From: G963668605 sp963668605
Lineage (GTDB): Bacteria > Acidobacteriota > Terriglobia > Bryobacterales > Bryobacteraceae
Direction of reading: 5' to 3'
NCBI GenBank assembly: GCA_963668605.1
Contig: OY764903.1
Coordinates: 4,960,001-5,024,000, forward strand
Length of the DNA: 64,000 nucleotides
The translations under genes were made by a program, and so were the position numbers. Shown here in pieces: positions 37,271-47,100 of this stretch. The notes beneath the pieces were generated by a model that was not told the DNA's origin, did no database searches, and saw nothing but the letters and a program-made list of their open reading frames with translations. Within the stretch, counting starts at the first letter, position 1; each line of letters starts with the position of its first letter.

Positions 37271-40032
37271 GCTGTTTTCCCGTCCCCGTTCATGACCTTT
37301 GCCAGTGCCTGCGCGGTGTAGCTCTTGCGGTTACGGACCACCTGCTCGGGCGGACCAGCGACAACGAGTTGCCCGCCCTTTTCCCCGCCTTCGGGACCGA
37401 GGTCGATAATCCAGTCCGCGGACTTGATCACGTCGAGATGATGTTCGATCACCAGCACAGTATTGCCCAGGTCGACCAGGCGCTGGAGCACGTCGAGCAG
37501 TTTCCTTACGTCGTCGAAGTGCAGACCCGTGGTCGGCTCATCCAGGATATAGAATGTCTTGCCGGTCTGGCGCCGGCTCAATTCCTTCGCGAGTTTGATG
37601 CGCTGCGCCTCGCCGCCGGACAGCGTCGTGGCCGACTGGCCCAGATGCACATAGCCCAGGCCGACGGCGTTCAGTGTCTGCAATTTTGCCTGAATCGACG
37701 GGATATTTTCGAGGATGCCGAGGGCGTCTTCGACCGGCGCTTCAAGCAGGTCGGAGATTGAGTAGCCCTTGTACTTGACCTGCAACGTTTCGAGGTTGTA
37801 ACGCTTGCCGCGGCACACATCGCACTTCACATAGACGTCCGGCAGAAAGTTCATCTCGATGCGTTTCATGCCATCGCCCTGGCACGCTTCGCAGCGTCCG
37901 CCTTTGACGTTGAAGCTGAAACGTCCCGGCTTGTAACCGCGTTCGCGCGACTGCGGCAGCATGGCGTAGAGATCGCGGATCGGCGTGAAGGCGCCGGTGT
38001 AGGTGGCGGGGTTGGAACGCGGTGAACGCCCGATTGGCGCCTGGTCGATCTCGACCACCTTATCAATATGTTCTAGGCCGCTGATCGATTCATGCGCGCC
38101 GGGCGCCGCTTTGGAGTTATAGACCGATTTCGCCAGCGCGCGGTACAAGATGTCGTTCACCAGGGTCGACTTACCGCTGCCGGAGACTCCAGTCACTACC
38201 GTGAATGCTCCGAGTGGAATCTCAACATCGATCTCTTTCAGGTTGTGTTCGCTGGCCCCGCGGATGACGAGCTTGTTTCCATTTCCTGGACGCACACGCT
38301 CCGGTGCGGATATCTTTTTTTGGCCGGTGAGGTACTGGCCCGTGAGTGACGCGGGGTTCTCGCGAATCTCGCGCGGCGTCCCGCTGGCGACCAGATAGCC
38401 GCCGAGCCGTCCCGCGCCCGGACCCAGGTCGATAACGTAGTCCGCGCGTTCGATAGTCTCGGCATCGTGCTCGACCACAAGCACCGTGTTGCCCAGATCG
38501 CGCAGCCGGGTCAGAGTGTTGAGCAGTTTCTCGTTGTCGCGCTGGTGCAGTCCGATAGATGGTTCGTCGAGTACATAGAGCACTCCACGCAGTTTGGAGC
38601 CGATTTGCGTGGCCAGGCGGATGCGTTGCGCTTCGCCGCCGGAGAGCGTCGCCGAGGAGCGATTCAGACTGAGATAGTCCAGGCCCACCGCGGCCAGAAA
38701 CTCAAGGCGGTTGTGGATCTCCTCGACCACACGCCCGGCGACCTGCCGCTCGCGCTCGCCAAGTTTCCAGGCGCCTACGGCAAGCAGCGCGCGGGCCACC
38801 GGCAGCGCAGTTATTTCGGCGATGGACACCTTCTGTACCTTCACCGCGAGGCTGGTGGGCTTCAGTCGCTTACCCTGGCAGTCCGGACAAATCGACGGCG
38901 ACATGTACTCCATCAGGTGTTCCCGATAGCTCTCGCTGACTTCGCGAAACGTCTCTTCAAGAGTCGGCAGGATGCCGCGGAATCCGTTGCCGCCATCGAG
39001 CAGCAGCGTCTGCACACGTTTGGGCAAGTCTTCGAACGGCTTCTTCAAGTTGAACTTCGCGCGGCGCGCGAGATCCGTGACTGCGGCGATCATCGCGCCG
39101 GAACTGCCGCTCGGCCCCAAGCCCCCATCGAAAAGCGCTTTGGATTCGTCGACGATCACTTTGGCGGCATCGAACGACCAGCGGCTGCCCAGGCCTGCAC
39201 AGGTTTCGCAGGCGCCGTAAGGGCTGTTGAAGGAGAACGAGCGCGGCTCGAGTACGGGCACGCTGGCGCCGCAATCCGGGCACGCCAGCTTGCGCGAGTA
39301 CAGGCGCTCGTCGCCATTTACGACGGCGACAATCACGAGTCCGTTGGCGAGTTTCGTGGCGGTGTCGATCGAGGCTTCGAGACGCCGCTCGATGCCCGGC
39401 TTGACGACGAGACGGTCGACAACGACTTCGATGGTGTGATTGCGACGCTGGTCGAGTACGATCTCATCGTCGAGCGAGCGCAAGATGCCGTCGACACGCG
39501 CGCGCAGGAAGCCCTGCCGCAGCAGCTTCTCCAGGTCCTTCTTGTATTCGCCTTTGCGTCCGCGCACGACAGGCGCCAGGATCATGATCCGTTCGTTCTG
39601 GCTGAGGCCGACAATCTGTTGGAGGATCTGCTCGGTGCTCTGGCACGAGATCTCGTGGCCGCATTGCGGGCAGTGCGGAATGCCGATGGAGGAAAACAAC
39701 ACCCGCAGATAGTCGTATATCTCCGTGATTGTTCCCACCGTCGAGCGCGGGCTGCGGCTGGTAGTCTTCTGCTCGATGGAGATGGCCGGGCTGAGGCCGT
39801 CGATCGAGTCTACATCCGGCCGCTCCATCTGGTCGAGGAACTGGCGCGCATAGGGCGAGAGCGTTTCGACGTAACGCCGCTGACCCTCGGCGTAGATCGT
39901 ATCGAAGGCTAGCGACGACTTGCCGGAGCCACTCAAGCCGGTGACGACAGTCAACGAGTTGCGCGGGATGGCAACGTCGATATTCTTCAGGTTGTGATGG
40001 CGCGCCCCGTGGACGGTAATGCGGTCCAGCAT
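37267..40032 (-). CDS. uvrA: UvrABC excinuclease subunit A
   Basis: This is the DNA damage recognition ATPase of nucleotide excision repair. The 921-residue protein has two ABC modules: Walker A GLSGSGKSS at about 32-40 and GVSGSGKST at about 625-633, each with LSGGEAQRI signatures. It has zinc-binding CxxC pairs (CPDCGA...CETC near 253-282, and CEACQGDG...CDVCRG in the second half). Length is close to the usual 940. It is the first gene of an operon with the downstream unknown protein, CPBP protease and mtnA. Confidence 0.98.
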   Translation of the reverse strand: MLDRITVHGARHHNLKNIDVAIPRNSLTVVTGLSGSGKSSLAFDTIYAEGQRRYVETLSPYARQFLDQMERPDVDSIDGLSPAISIEQKTTSRSPRSTVGTITEIYDYLRVLFSSIGIPHCPQCGHEISCQSTEQILQQIVGLSQNERIMILAPVVRGRKGEYKKDLEKLLRQGFLRARVDGILRSLDDEIVLDQRRNHTIEVVVDRLVVKPGIERRLEASIDTATKLANGLVIVAVVNGDERLYSRKLACPDCGASVPVLEPRSFSFNSPYGACETCAGLGSRWSFDAAKVIVDESKALFDGGLGPSGSSGAMIAAVTDLARRAKFNLKKPFEDLPKRVQTLLLDGGNGFRGILPTLEETFREVSESYREHLMEYMSPSICPDCQGKRLKPTSLAVKVQKVSIAEITALPVARALLAVGAWKLGERERQVAGRVVEEIHNRLEFLAAVGLDYLSLNRSSATLSGGEAQRIRLATQIGSKLRGVLYVLDEPSIGLHQRDNEKLLNTLTRLRDLGNTVLVVEHDAETIERADYVIDLGPGAGRLGGYLVASGTPREIRENPASLTGQYLTGQKKISAPERVRPGNGNKLVIRGASEHNLKEIDVEIPLGAFTVVTGVSGSGKSTLVNDILYRALAKSVYNSKAAPGAHESISGLEHIDKVVEIDQAPIGRSPRSNPATYTGAFTPIRDLYAMLPQSRERGYKPGRFSFNVKGGRCEACQGDGMKRIEMNFLPDVYVKCDVCRGKRYNLETLQVKYKGYSISDLLEAPVEDALGILENIPSIQAKLQTLNAVGLGYVHLGQSATTLSGGEAQRIKLAKELSRRQTGKTFYILDEPTTGLHFDDVRKLLDVLQRLVDLGNTVLVIEHHLDVIKSADWIIDLGPEGGEKGGQLVVAGPPEQVVRNRKSYTAQALAKVMNGDGKTA

Positions 40033-40110
40033 AGTGAGGATCGGTGTGAACAGCCGAATCTACTATTGTCCCACGAGGAGGCGGGCCGAAGACTGCGCGG
40101 TCAGGCGCGC

Positions 40111-40165
40111 CGCCTCCGGTCGCTTTCATCCGCTTCAGTGCCGCGAGCGCAAGCGACCGGAGGCG
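40111..40165. repeat. REP-like inverted pair, copies 3a and 3b
   Basis: A perfect 15-bp inverted repeat (CGCCTCCGGTCGCTT at 40111-40125, its complement at 40151-40165) encloses 25 bases that include a further partial REP core. It begins 8 bp after the stop of the upstream gene (40173) and can fold into a long hairpin that may also stabilise or terminate that transcript. Confidence 0.75.
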
Positions 40166-40172
40166 TTGCCGC

Positions 40173-42368
40173 TTACTTCAGGTTGACGCTCATCGCCTGC
40201 GATGCGCCTTGTTTGTTGGACAAGGTCACAGTGACTGAGCGGACGGTGTCCACCAGGCTTGTTACTTCGGTGACATCACCGGAAAGTGTGAACGGCAGCG
40301 TCGCGGTAAAGAGGCTGCCGAACGGCTGTGAGGTTGCGTTAGCATACCAGGCCAGGAAGTTGGCTTCGGTGTTCAGCGTCAACTTACTGGTCTGCACATT
40401 TTCACCGCTCGTCGGCGTGAACTGCACGTCGATCTGCGAGACGGAGCGGCCGGTCGCGTAACCGGTCACCAGCAGGGAGAAGCCTGTGTTGGTCTTGCTC
40501 GTCACCTGCACGCTTAGCAACTTCGGCGCAGACGGCGCGATGGTCAGATTGAGCGCCGGCGGGTTTGTGGGCGTGAGAACAATGCCGCCGTCCGAAACAA
40601 ACGACGGAGTCAGCGAGATCGTACCCGCCACGGAGCCGGTCTGGAGTTTGATCTGCTGCGCGCCGTTCGAGAACACGGCGCGAGTCGAGTTCGCGGGAAT
40701 CGTGAAGTTGACGCTCTTGCCGCCGATGGCGAACTGCACGGCCGGGTCGGTGACGGCGACGTCGGAGTTGAACGTCAGCGCCAGCGTGCCGGTGAGCGCT
40801 AAAGGATATGGCGAGGAAAGCAGCAGGCCAACGGCTGGTTGCTGTAGCGCCTCCTGTGGACCGGATGCGCCGTCGAAACGGTAATCCGGCAATGCGGGCG
40901 GCGGGTTGCCGCTGCCCGATAGCGTGAAGGACTGCGTGTCGACCTTCAGCGCTGCCGTCGCGGTTCCGGTTGTGCTGGGCGCGAAAGTGATCGTAAACGA
41001 AATCGCCTTACCGGCCGGAACGCTGGCGGGCAGGGCGGGTAACCCGCTTAGGCTCCAGACCGTCGACGTGCCGCTTGCGGCAATGTTGATGCTGCTTACC
41101 GAAGCGGGTGAGTTGCCGGTATTGGAGACGACGAATTTGGCAGTCGCCGATTTGCCGACAGCGACGGGCGTGAAGATCACCGAGCCGTTGTTCGAAACCG
41201 TGGTCGTCGTAGAGCCTACGGTGTATTCGTAAGCCATCACGGAGGCGAGGCCGCTGCCTGTGAGTTCAAAGCTCTCGGAGCCGATTCGCAAGCGGCCCGT
41301 CACCTTGCCCGTCTGCGTCGGCGTGAAGGTGACAGTCAGCGTGACGCTGCTATCGGGGGTGAGAATATAGGGCACAAACGGAGCGTCGGTGAGCGTAAAG
41401 CTTGCGCCGGTGACGCTGATATTCGTGATGCGCGCGTCGGCGTTGCCTTGGTTGAGTACGCGAATTCTGACCGTGCTCTTATCGCCGACGTCGGCAGCAG
41501 GGAACGAAATCAACTGCCCCGGCTCTAGCGGCTTGGGGTTGGCTTCGCGTCCGGTTTCGTAAACAAGGATGGGGCCAGAGCCCGAGCCCTCGAGTCCGAA
41601 CGCAACGCGGCCCAACGGCAGGTCGAGCGTCAGCGCACCGCTGACGACATCAATCTGCGCGGCGGTGAAGTTCACAGTGAAGCGCAGTTCCTTACCCGCC
41701 TCGACTGCCGTGTTGGGCAGCGGAAGGCCGGCCAGCCCAAACCCGTCGCCAGCGACTTTGACCGCCGCGACGTTGCCCGGACCGCTACCTCGATTGGTCA
41801 GCACGAACGTCGCCGCGGAGACTTCATCGATTCCAGTGACAGGGAAGACAATCTTTCCGCCCGGTCCAAGCAAGGCCGCGTTGCCGCCCTGCGGAATGTA
41901 GCTGTAAGCGAATTCCGGCGCGGTTCCCGCCAGATTCAACGTGAAGGCGGCGATCTTGCCCGCCTCTACGTAAGTGAAGACGATCTTGCCGGCATTCTTG
42001 GCACTCGATGTTGGTTTGTAGACGATATTCAATGCAAAGGACTGCTTGGGTAGCAGGTTCACGGGCAACTCGGAAAGGCCGCTGATCGAGAAGTCGGTCG
42101 AGCCCGTCAGGTCGATGGCATTCATCGCCGTGGTAGGGTTCGTCGTGGTGCCTGTGTAAGTGATGGAGACGACAGCAGTGTTGGCGATGCCGACTGCATC
42201 GGCAGCCATTGTGATGAGTGCGCCGTCGGTGGCGCTCGAGACGGTTGTGCCCTGTTGCACGCGGATCGAAAACGGAAACGCGGCCGGACCGACCTGTGCG
42301 GCGGCGACACTCGCGAGCGTCAACGCAGCGAGCGGAATCAGGAACTGGGATAAGCGCGAATGGATCAC
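40173..42368 (-). CDS. Secreted choice-of-anchor / ASPM-SPD-2-Hydin-type repeat protein
   Basis: The start chosen is GTG 42368, preceded by GGGAGGAC and lying 4 bp after the upstream stop. This gives 731 residues with a signal peptide (FLIPLAALTLASVAAAQ). The rest is a series of beta-sandwich units with recurring phrases such as VGKSATAKFVVSNTGNSPAS and VTFTPTQTGKVTGRLRI, typical of Hydin/ASH-type Ig-like (choice-of-anchor D) repeats. No enzyme motif and no membrane anchor are seen. Bacterial members are extracellular structural or adhesive proteins. It is the third gene of a three-gene operon. Confidence 0.83.
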   Translation of the reverse strand: MIHSRLSQFLIPLAALTLASVAAAQVGPAAFPFSIRVQQGTTVSSATDGALITMAADAVGIANTAVVSITYTGTTTNPTTAMNAIDLTGSTDFSISGLSELPVNLLPKQSFALNIVYKPTSSAKNAGKIVFTYVEAGKIAAFTLNLAGTAPEFAYSYIPQGGNAALLGPGGKIVFPVTGIDEVSAATFVLTNRGSGPGNVAAVKVAGDGFGLAGLPLPNTAVEAGKELRFTVNFTAAQIDVVSGALTLDLPLGRVAFGLEGSGSGPILVYETGREANPKPLEPGQLISFPAADVGDKSTVRIRVLNQGNADARITNISVTGASFTLTDAPFVPYILTPDSSVTLTVTFTPTQTGKVTGRLRIGSESFELTGSGLASVMAYEYTVGSTTTTVSNNGSVIFTPVAVGKSATAKFVVSNTGNSPASVSSINIAASGTSTVWSLSGLPALPASVPAGKAISFTITFAPSTTGTATAALKVDTQSFTLSGSGNPPPALPDYRFDGASGPQEALQQPAVGLLLSSPYPLALTGTLALTFNSDVAVTDPAVQFAIGGKSVNFTIPANSTRAVFSNGAQQIKLQTGSVAGTISLTPSFVSDGGIVLTPTNPPALNLTIAPSAPKLLSVQVTSKTNTGFSLLVTGYATGRSVSQIDVQFTPTSGENVQTSKLTLNTEANFLAWYANATSQPFGSLFTATLPFTLSGDVTEVTSLVDTVRSVTVTLSNKQGASQAMSVNLK

Positions 42369-42372
42369 CGGG

Positions 42373-43323
42373 TTAGTCCTCCCTCGTGCCAGTGGGCACA
42401 AAATAAACATTCATGGCAATGCCCGAATCCAGGAGCTGGAAGGGCTCGGCCCCACCGTCATTCAGCACATACAGCGCAGCGCCGGCGAAGCGGTCAATGC
42501 GCGAGGGCGTGAAGTCGAGATCCAACTTGCGCGGCGCGGCAGCCGCAGTGAGATCGAACAGCGAGAGGCTCTTGCTCGCAGCGCTTGCGACTACGAGCGA
42601 CTTGCCGTCGGCCGAGAGCGCAACGCCGACGGGATCCTGTACGCCCATCGATTCGTTGGCGAACAGCGTGGCGTCGCCGCCGGCGGTGTAGTCGCGGATC
42701 GCGAGAATCTCCGACGCGGCGCGGTTGGCAACGTACAGATCGTTGCCCGCAAGGGCGAGCGAGACGGGTTGAGCCATGCGGGAAATCTGGCGCACGGAAC
42801 CGGCGGTGAGCAGATACACTCCGCTATCGGCGACACCCGCGACGGCAGTGCCGCCGGTCTCGTCGAGAACCAGTGCAAGCAGCCGGCCAGCCAGTTCGAG
42901 CGGATCGGCCGATTCGGGTGCGGTGTTCAATTTACTCCAGCGCTGCAAGCGGCCGGAGGCTGAATTCGCCACAACGGCGGCGGAGGAATCCGCGCTCCAG
43001 GCGATGCGATCCAGGCCTTCGAGCGCCGCGCCGAGTTCATTCCATTGCAGCTCAAAACGATCGAGGCCGGCGATCAAATACAACCGGCCAGCGCGCGCGG
43101 CCAGCGCGGCTTTGCCATTCGGGGCCATCGACGCATAATCCAGTTCGGCTGCAAGCGGATCGCCAAGCCAGGACGAACCCGGCACGCCGATCATCGGCCG
43201 CAGCGAATGCGAACCGGCATCAAAGAAAAAGCCGCTGACGGGTCCGGCCAGGCGGGCATCGGCCGCCGCGAGCGGACAGGCAAGCAGGGCAAGAATGAGG
43301 AGACTGAGGGTTAGTCTGGACAT
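42373..43323 (-). CDS. Secreted beta-propeller-like protein
   Basis: From ATG 43323 (TAATG overlap with the upstream stop) the protein has 316 residues and a signal peptide (SRLTLSLLILALLACPLAAA). Repeating blades such as DGKSLVVASAASKSLSLFDL and GNDLYVANRAASEILAIRDY match YVTN/NHL-type beta-propellers, which bind ligands or proteins. An in-frame upstream ATG lies within the neighbouring gene and is rejected. It sits between two other secreted proteins, so a shared extracellular assembly is plausible. Confidence 0.82.
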   Translation of the reverse strand: MSRLTLSLLILALLACPLAAADARLAGPVSGFFFDAGSHSLRPMIGVPGSSWLGDPLAAELDYASMAPNGKAALAARAGRLYLIAGLDRFELQWNELGAALEGLDRIAWSADSSAAVVANSASGRLQRWSKLNTAPESADPLELAGRLLALVLDETGGTAVAGVADSGVYLLTAGSVRQISRMAQPVSLALAGNDLYVANRAASEILAIRDYTAGGDATLFANESMGVQDPVGVALSADGKSLVVASAASKSLSLFDLTAAAAPRKLDLDFTPSRIDRFAGAALYVLNDGGAEPFQLLDSGIAMNVYFVPTGTRED

Positions 43324-43952
43324 TAGCGCGGACCTCCTACGCTCACGGCTCCAGGCGAGATCGTCACAGGGACGGGAGTCGCGGCTGTTGTTGTCTTGGT
43401 GCCGTTGCCGCGCGTTGCAGCCACGACACCGATCACTGCGCCGGCAGCGCCGACGCCAAGCGCCCACTTCCACCAGCCCGATTTGCCGTTGGACATCGTG
43501 GAATCGCCCGCGGCGCCTCCGACGTTGGCCTGTGCAATCACGACGCCGGCCGACTTCGTTCCCGCAGTCGCGGTCACCTTGATGTTGAAGCGGCCCTCCT
43601 CGTCGTTCGGCGTGAAGCCGTTCGTGCCGGCCTGGCCCTTCTCGTCGGTCTTCGTCGTCTGGGTTCGCATCCATCCGTTGTACACACCACCCGGTCCGGC
43701 GGCCGGAAGTTGGAAGACGACTTCGGCGTTTGGCACAGGCTTATCAGCCTGATCGCGCACCTCGACCACGGCATTGATGCCGGATCTGGACTTCGTGAAA
43801 TTCTTGGCGCCTTCTCCTTCCAGCACGACGATTTTCAAATCGCCGGGTTGGGCTGGTGCAGCAGGCGCCGCTCCCACTTGCTGCGCGCACATCGGCCCCG
43901 GAAGGGCCATGAGGGCAGAGAGGATGAAGGCGAGTGATGAGTGTAAACGCAA
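43323..43952 (-). CDS. Secreted Ig-like protein with C-terminal membrane helix
   Basis: The 209-residue protein starts at TTG 43952, justified by a strong AGGAGG four bases upstream. It has a signal peptide (HSSLAFILSALMALPGPMCAQ), one Ig-like module (about 38-135; VEVRDQADKPVPNAEVVFQL, then FNIKVTATAG) like bacterial invasin/Big-type domains, and a C-terminal helix (WWKWALGVGAAGAVIGVVAA, about 162-181). It is likely anchored in the membrane with the Ig domain outside. It is the first gene of a three-gene operon driven by the promoter at 43993-44022. Confidence 0.82.
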   Translation of the reverse strand: MRLHSSLAFILSALMALPGPMCAQQVGAAPAAPAQPGDLKIVVLEGEGAKNFTKSRSGINAVVEVRDQADKPVPNAEVVFQLPAAGPGGVYNGWMRTQTTKTDEKGQAGTNGFTPNDEEGRFNIKVTATAGTKSAGVVIAQANVGGAAGDSTMSNGKSGWWKWALGVGAAGAVIGVVAATRGNGTKTTTAATPVPVTISPGAVSVGGPR

Positions 43953-43992
43953 GATCCCTCCTTGTGGCGGAATCTTGAGATCCGCCTGTCTG

Positions 43993-44022
43993 ACTATATA
44001 GATCCGCTTTTCACGCTGTCAA
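43993..44022 (-). promoter_or_regulatory. Strong sigma-70-type promoter of the three-gene secreted-protein operon
   Basis: On the minus strand TTGACA (plus positions 44017-44022) and TATAGT (43993-43998) are separated by 18 bases, with the TTG start of the first gene about 40 bp downstream. This is the best consensus promoter seen in the window. Confidence 0.65.
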
Positions 44023-44054
44023 GCAGCCGGACTGAGTTTAGTTAGAAGCGCAAA

Positions 44055-44105
44055 GAGTGCGGCGCGCACATCCAATTCGAACAACGAATCGATCGCGCCG
44101 CACTC
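44055..44105 (-). terminator. Large hairpin after the TonB-receptor gene
   Basis: A perfect 12-bp inverted repeat (GAGTGCGGCGCG at 44055-44066 and its complement at 44094-44105) encloses a smaller ATTCG/CGAAT stem. It begins 18 bp after the stop of the TonB-receptor gene. The sequence after the stem has only short T runs, so it may be a terminator or an mRNA end-protecting structure. Confidence 0.55.
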
Positions 44106-44122
44106 CGTCTTGCGCGACTTCT

Positions 44123-47100
44123 TTAGAAGGTCGCGCGCAAACCGAGTTGGACCTGTCGCGACGGGCGTGCGGAGTTGACGATGCCAAAACCGGCGCCTTC
44201 AAACTTGTGGGCCGCAACCCCGAAGTTCGGATGATTCGGCAGGTTGAAAAACTCTCCGCGGAATTGCAGATTGATTCGCTCGGTCACACGGAACGTACGA
44301 ATCACGGAGGCGTTGATGTTGGTCCGGCCGTCGGCGCGGATCAGTCCGATGCCCTGGTTCCCGAACGTGTATTGCGCGGGCTGCGCAAATGCGGTCGTAT
44401 CGAACCAGCGTTCCACTGTGCGCTGATCCGCCGGCAAGTTCGGATCGCGCAGCACGTCGGCGCGCTGCGCACCGGCCGAATTCGCGTTCGTGCTGTTCGT
44501 CTGCGTTTGCACGGTGATCGGCGCGCCGGATTGTATCGTCATCACCGTACCGAGCGACCAGCCGCCCGCGACGTAACGGAGCGGATGTTGCGCGAGGTAC
44601 TTGCGCCCCTTGCCAAATGGCAATTGAAAGACCGAACCGAACGTGACGCGGTGGCGGACGTCGTTGTCCGATGGTCCCCAGTCCGCCCTTCGATTGTAGA
44701 AGTTCGAGTAGGGCGCGCCTTCCCCGCCCAGTGTCGCGCCGCCGCCGGCGGCGTTGTCCAGAAACTTCGACCACGTGTAAGTAGCGATCACGTTGAAGCC
44801 GCGCGAAAAGCGCTTTTGCGCCTTGAGCAGGCCGGCATGGTAACTGGAGACTCCAAAGCTCGGTGCGAGGATCGATACGTCGCTGAACTGCGGGTATGGT
44901 CTGTACTGGCGGCCCGTGCGGCCCGGACCGAGCACTTCGGGCGGAATCTGGTTCAGTGAGATGTTATCGCACGAAAGTTTGCGCGAAAGATTCCCGAGGT
45001 AGCCGACTTCGATCACCAGCGCTCCGGGCAGTTCGTGCTGAATCTGCGTGTTGAATTGCATTGAGTAACCCGTGCGCCGATTGGGTTCGAAAAACGTGAC
45101 CGCCTGCGTCGGAATCTGTCCGGCGGCAACCGCGCCGAAGGAGTCGTTGAGGACCTTATCCGCAAGCGGCGGGATCGGCAGACCACCGCTCATTGTGTAC
45201 GGCACGTCGACGTTATTGTCCTGCAGCACGAGCGTCGAGGAGCGCTCAAAACCCAGCGTCGCAACATTGGCGACCTGACGGTCGAACGGATGCGCCCCGA
45301 AGACGCCGAATCCGCCGCGCACCGCCGTCCGCTTGAGGCCGAACGGGCGCCACGCGAAGCCGAAACGCGGCCCAAACTTATTCCAGTCCGGGTCATACAT
45401 CTGAGTGCGGTAGCCGTTGACTCCGGCGAACTTGACCACGCCGGGAGTGCCGGAAACGGGGTTGATCGCGGTCATGTCGAAGCCATTCAAGCGGTTGTTC
45501 AAGTCGTTGATAGGCGTATCGACCTCCCAGCGCAGACCTATGTTCAGCGTCAGACCTTCGCGCACGGTCCAGTCGTCTTGCACGAAGCCCGCCAGATACC
45601 AACTCTTGCGATTCAGGAGAGGCGTCTCGAGTTGCTCGAAGTTCGTGGGCGTACCGAGCAACAGCGTGGCGAGGCCGCTGCCGGTATTGGCGTTGCCCGG
45701 AAATCCGCTGAAGCCTCGGCCAAAGGTGAATGAGCCGGAGATCGAAGGCCGGAACGTCTCGCGGTTCATGGACTGCCGAATCTCCGCGCCGAACTTCACG
45801 GTGTGGCGGTCGTGGACCCAACTCGCGTTGCTGACGATCTGATACTGCTGGATCGGAAACTGGTTGCGTTCCTGCGTGCCGGCACCCAGGTTGGTGAAGC
45901 CGGTCGCAACGATCTGGGGGAAGAAATCGTCGGGCACACCCTTAATTCCCAACTTGCTGGGCCAGTTGCCGCCGAAACCGCGCGAGAACTGATGATTGAT
46001 GCGGTTGGAGTAAGTGAACCGGAGCTCATGCAGGAACGCCGGCGTGAAGATGTGGGTCCAGGTTCCGTACCAGTATTGCTGATGGCGTTCGGTATCGGCA
46101 GCCGTGTCCGCGGCTCGATCGGGAAAGATGCTTACGCCGCTGGTGTTGTCGCTGTTGTAAAGGTAGCGCGCAGTGAGCCTGTCGTAGCTCCCCAGGTTGT
46201 GATCGATCTTGATGATGTAGTTGTCTCGGGTCAGTGCGGTGACATCGTTGGCGCGAAAGTTGTTCGCGCCCGCGAGGTCGTCGGCTGGACGGTTCGGCGA
46301 CGGATAGAATGGCAATAGATTCAGTCCGACGCGATCCATGCGCGCGGCGGGAATAACATTGCCTGGAAACGGATCGCGGATGGTCGATCCGCCTTCGCTG
46401 CGGCCCGTCGCCGGATCGTAGATCTTTACCTGCACACCGCGGCCGTTGTAGGTCTCCGTAAAGTTGCCGGCCTTTTGCAGAGCGGTCGGCACGGTCAGTG
46501 TGCGGATGGAGCCATTGCGGCGGCGCGAACCCTCATACGAGAAAAAGAAGAACGTTTTGTTGCGCACGATGGGACCGCCGATTACGCCGCCAAAAACGTT
46601 ATAGCGCAGCGCCGGGCTCTGTTTTTTTCCGTCCACGATAGGAGCGAAGTAGTTCGGGGCATCGAGCTTCTGATTGCGCAAATACTCGAAGAGACTCCCT
46701 TTGTATTGGTTGGTGCCGGACTTTGTGTTCGCGATCACGACACCGCCCGCCGATCCTCCAAATTCGGCGGAGAAGGCGTTCGACATCACCTTGACTTCCT
46801 GCAGACTCTCGACCGGAGGGTCCGTGTCGATCTGGCCGTTGCCTATGCGCATGTTCTGGCCTGTGCCGCCGTCGATCATGAAACCCTGGCTCTGCGTACG
46901 TCCGCCCGCGAGACTGAAGTTCGGCTTGCTGCCGTCGTCGTAGTCGACGAAGACTGCGGCGCCGGTGATCTCAATCAGGTTCATGGCGCGCCTGTCGCCG
47001 AGCGGCATGTCCTCGATGCTCTGCGACTCGACAAGTTGGCTGGCCTCGGAGTTACGCGTTTCAAGCAGCGAAGCGCGTGCCGAGATTGTTACGGTCTCTG

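Noticed and set aside
38467..39912. Plus-strand frame of 481 codons opposite uvrA
   Set aside because: This is a shadow of uvrA; no motif or plausible domain is seen and the UvrA frame is certain.
43324..43674. Upstream ATG for the beta-propeller gene at 43674
   Set aside because: It lies in the neighbouring gene and yields a charged low-complexity segment, while ATG 43323 gives a good signal peptide.
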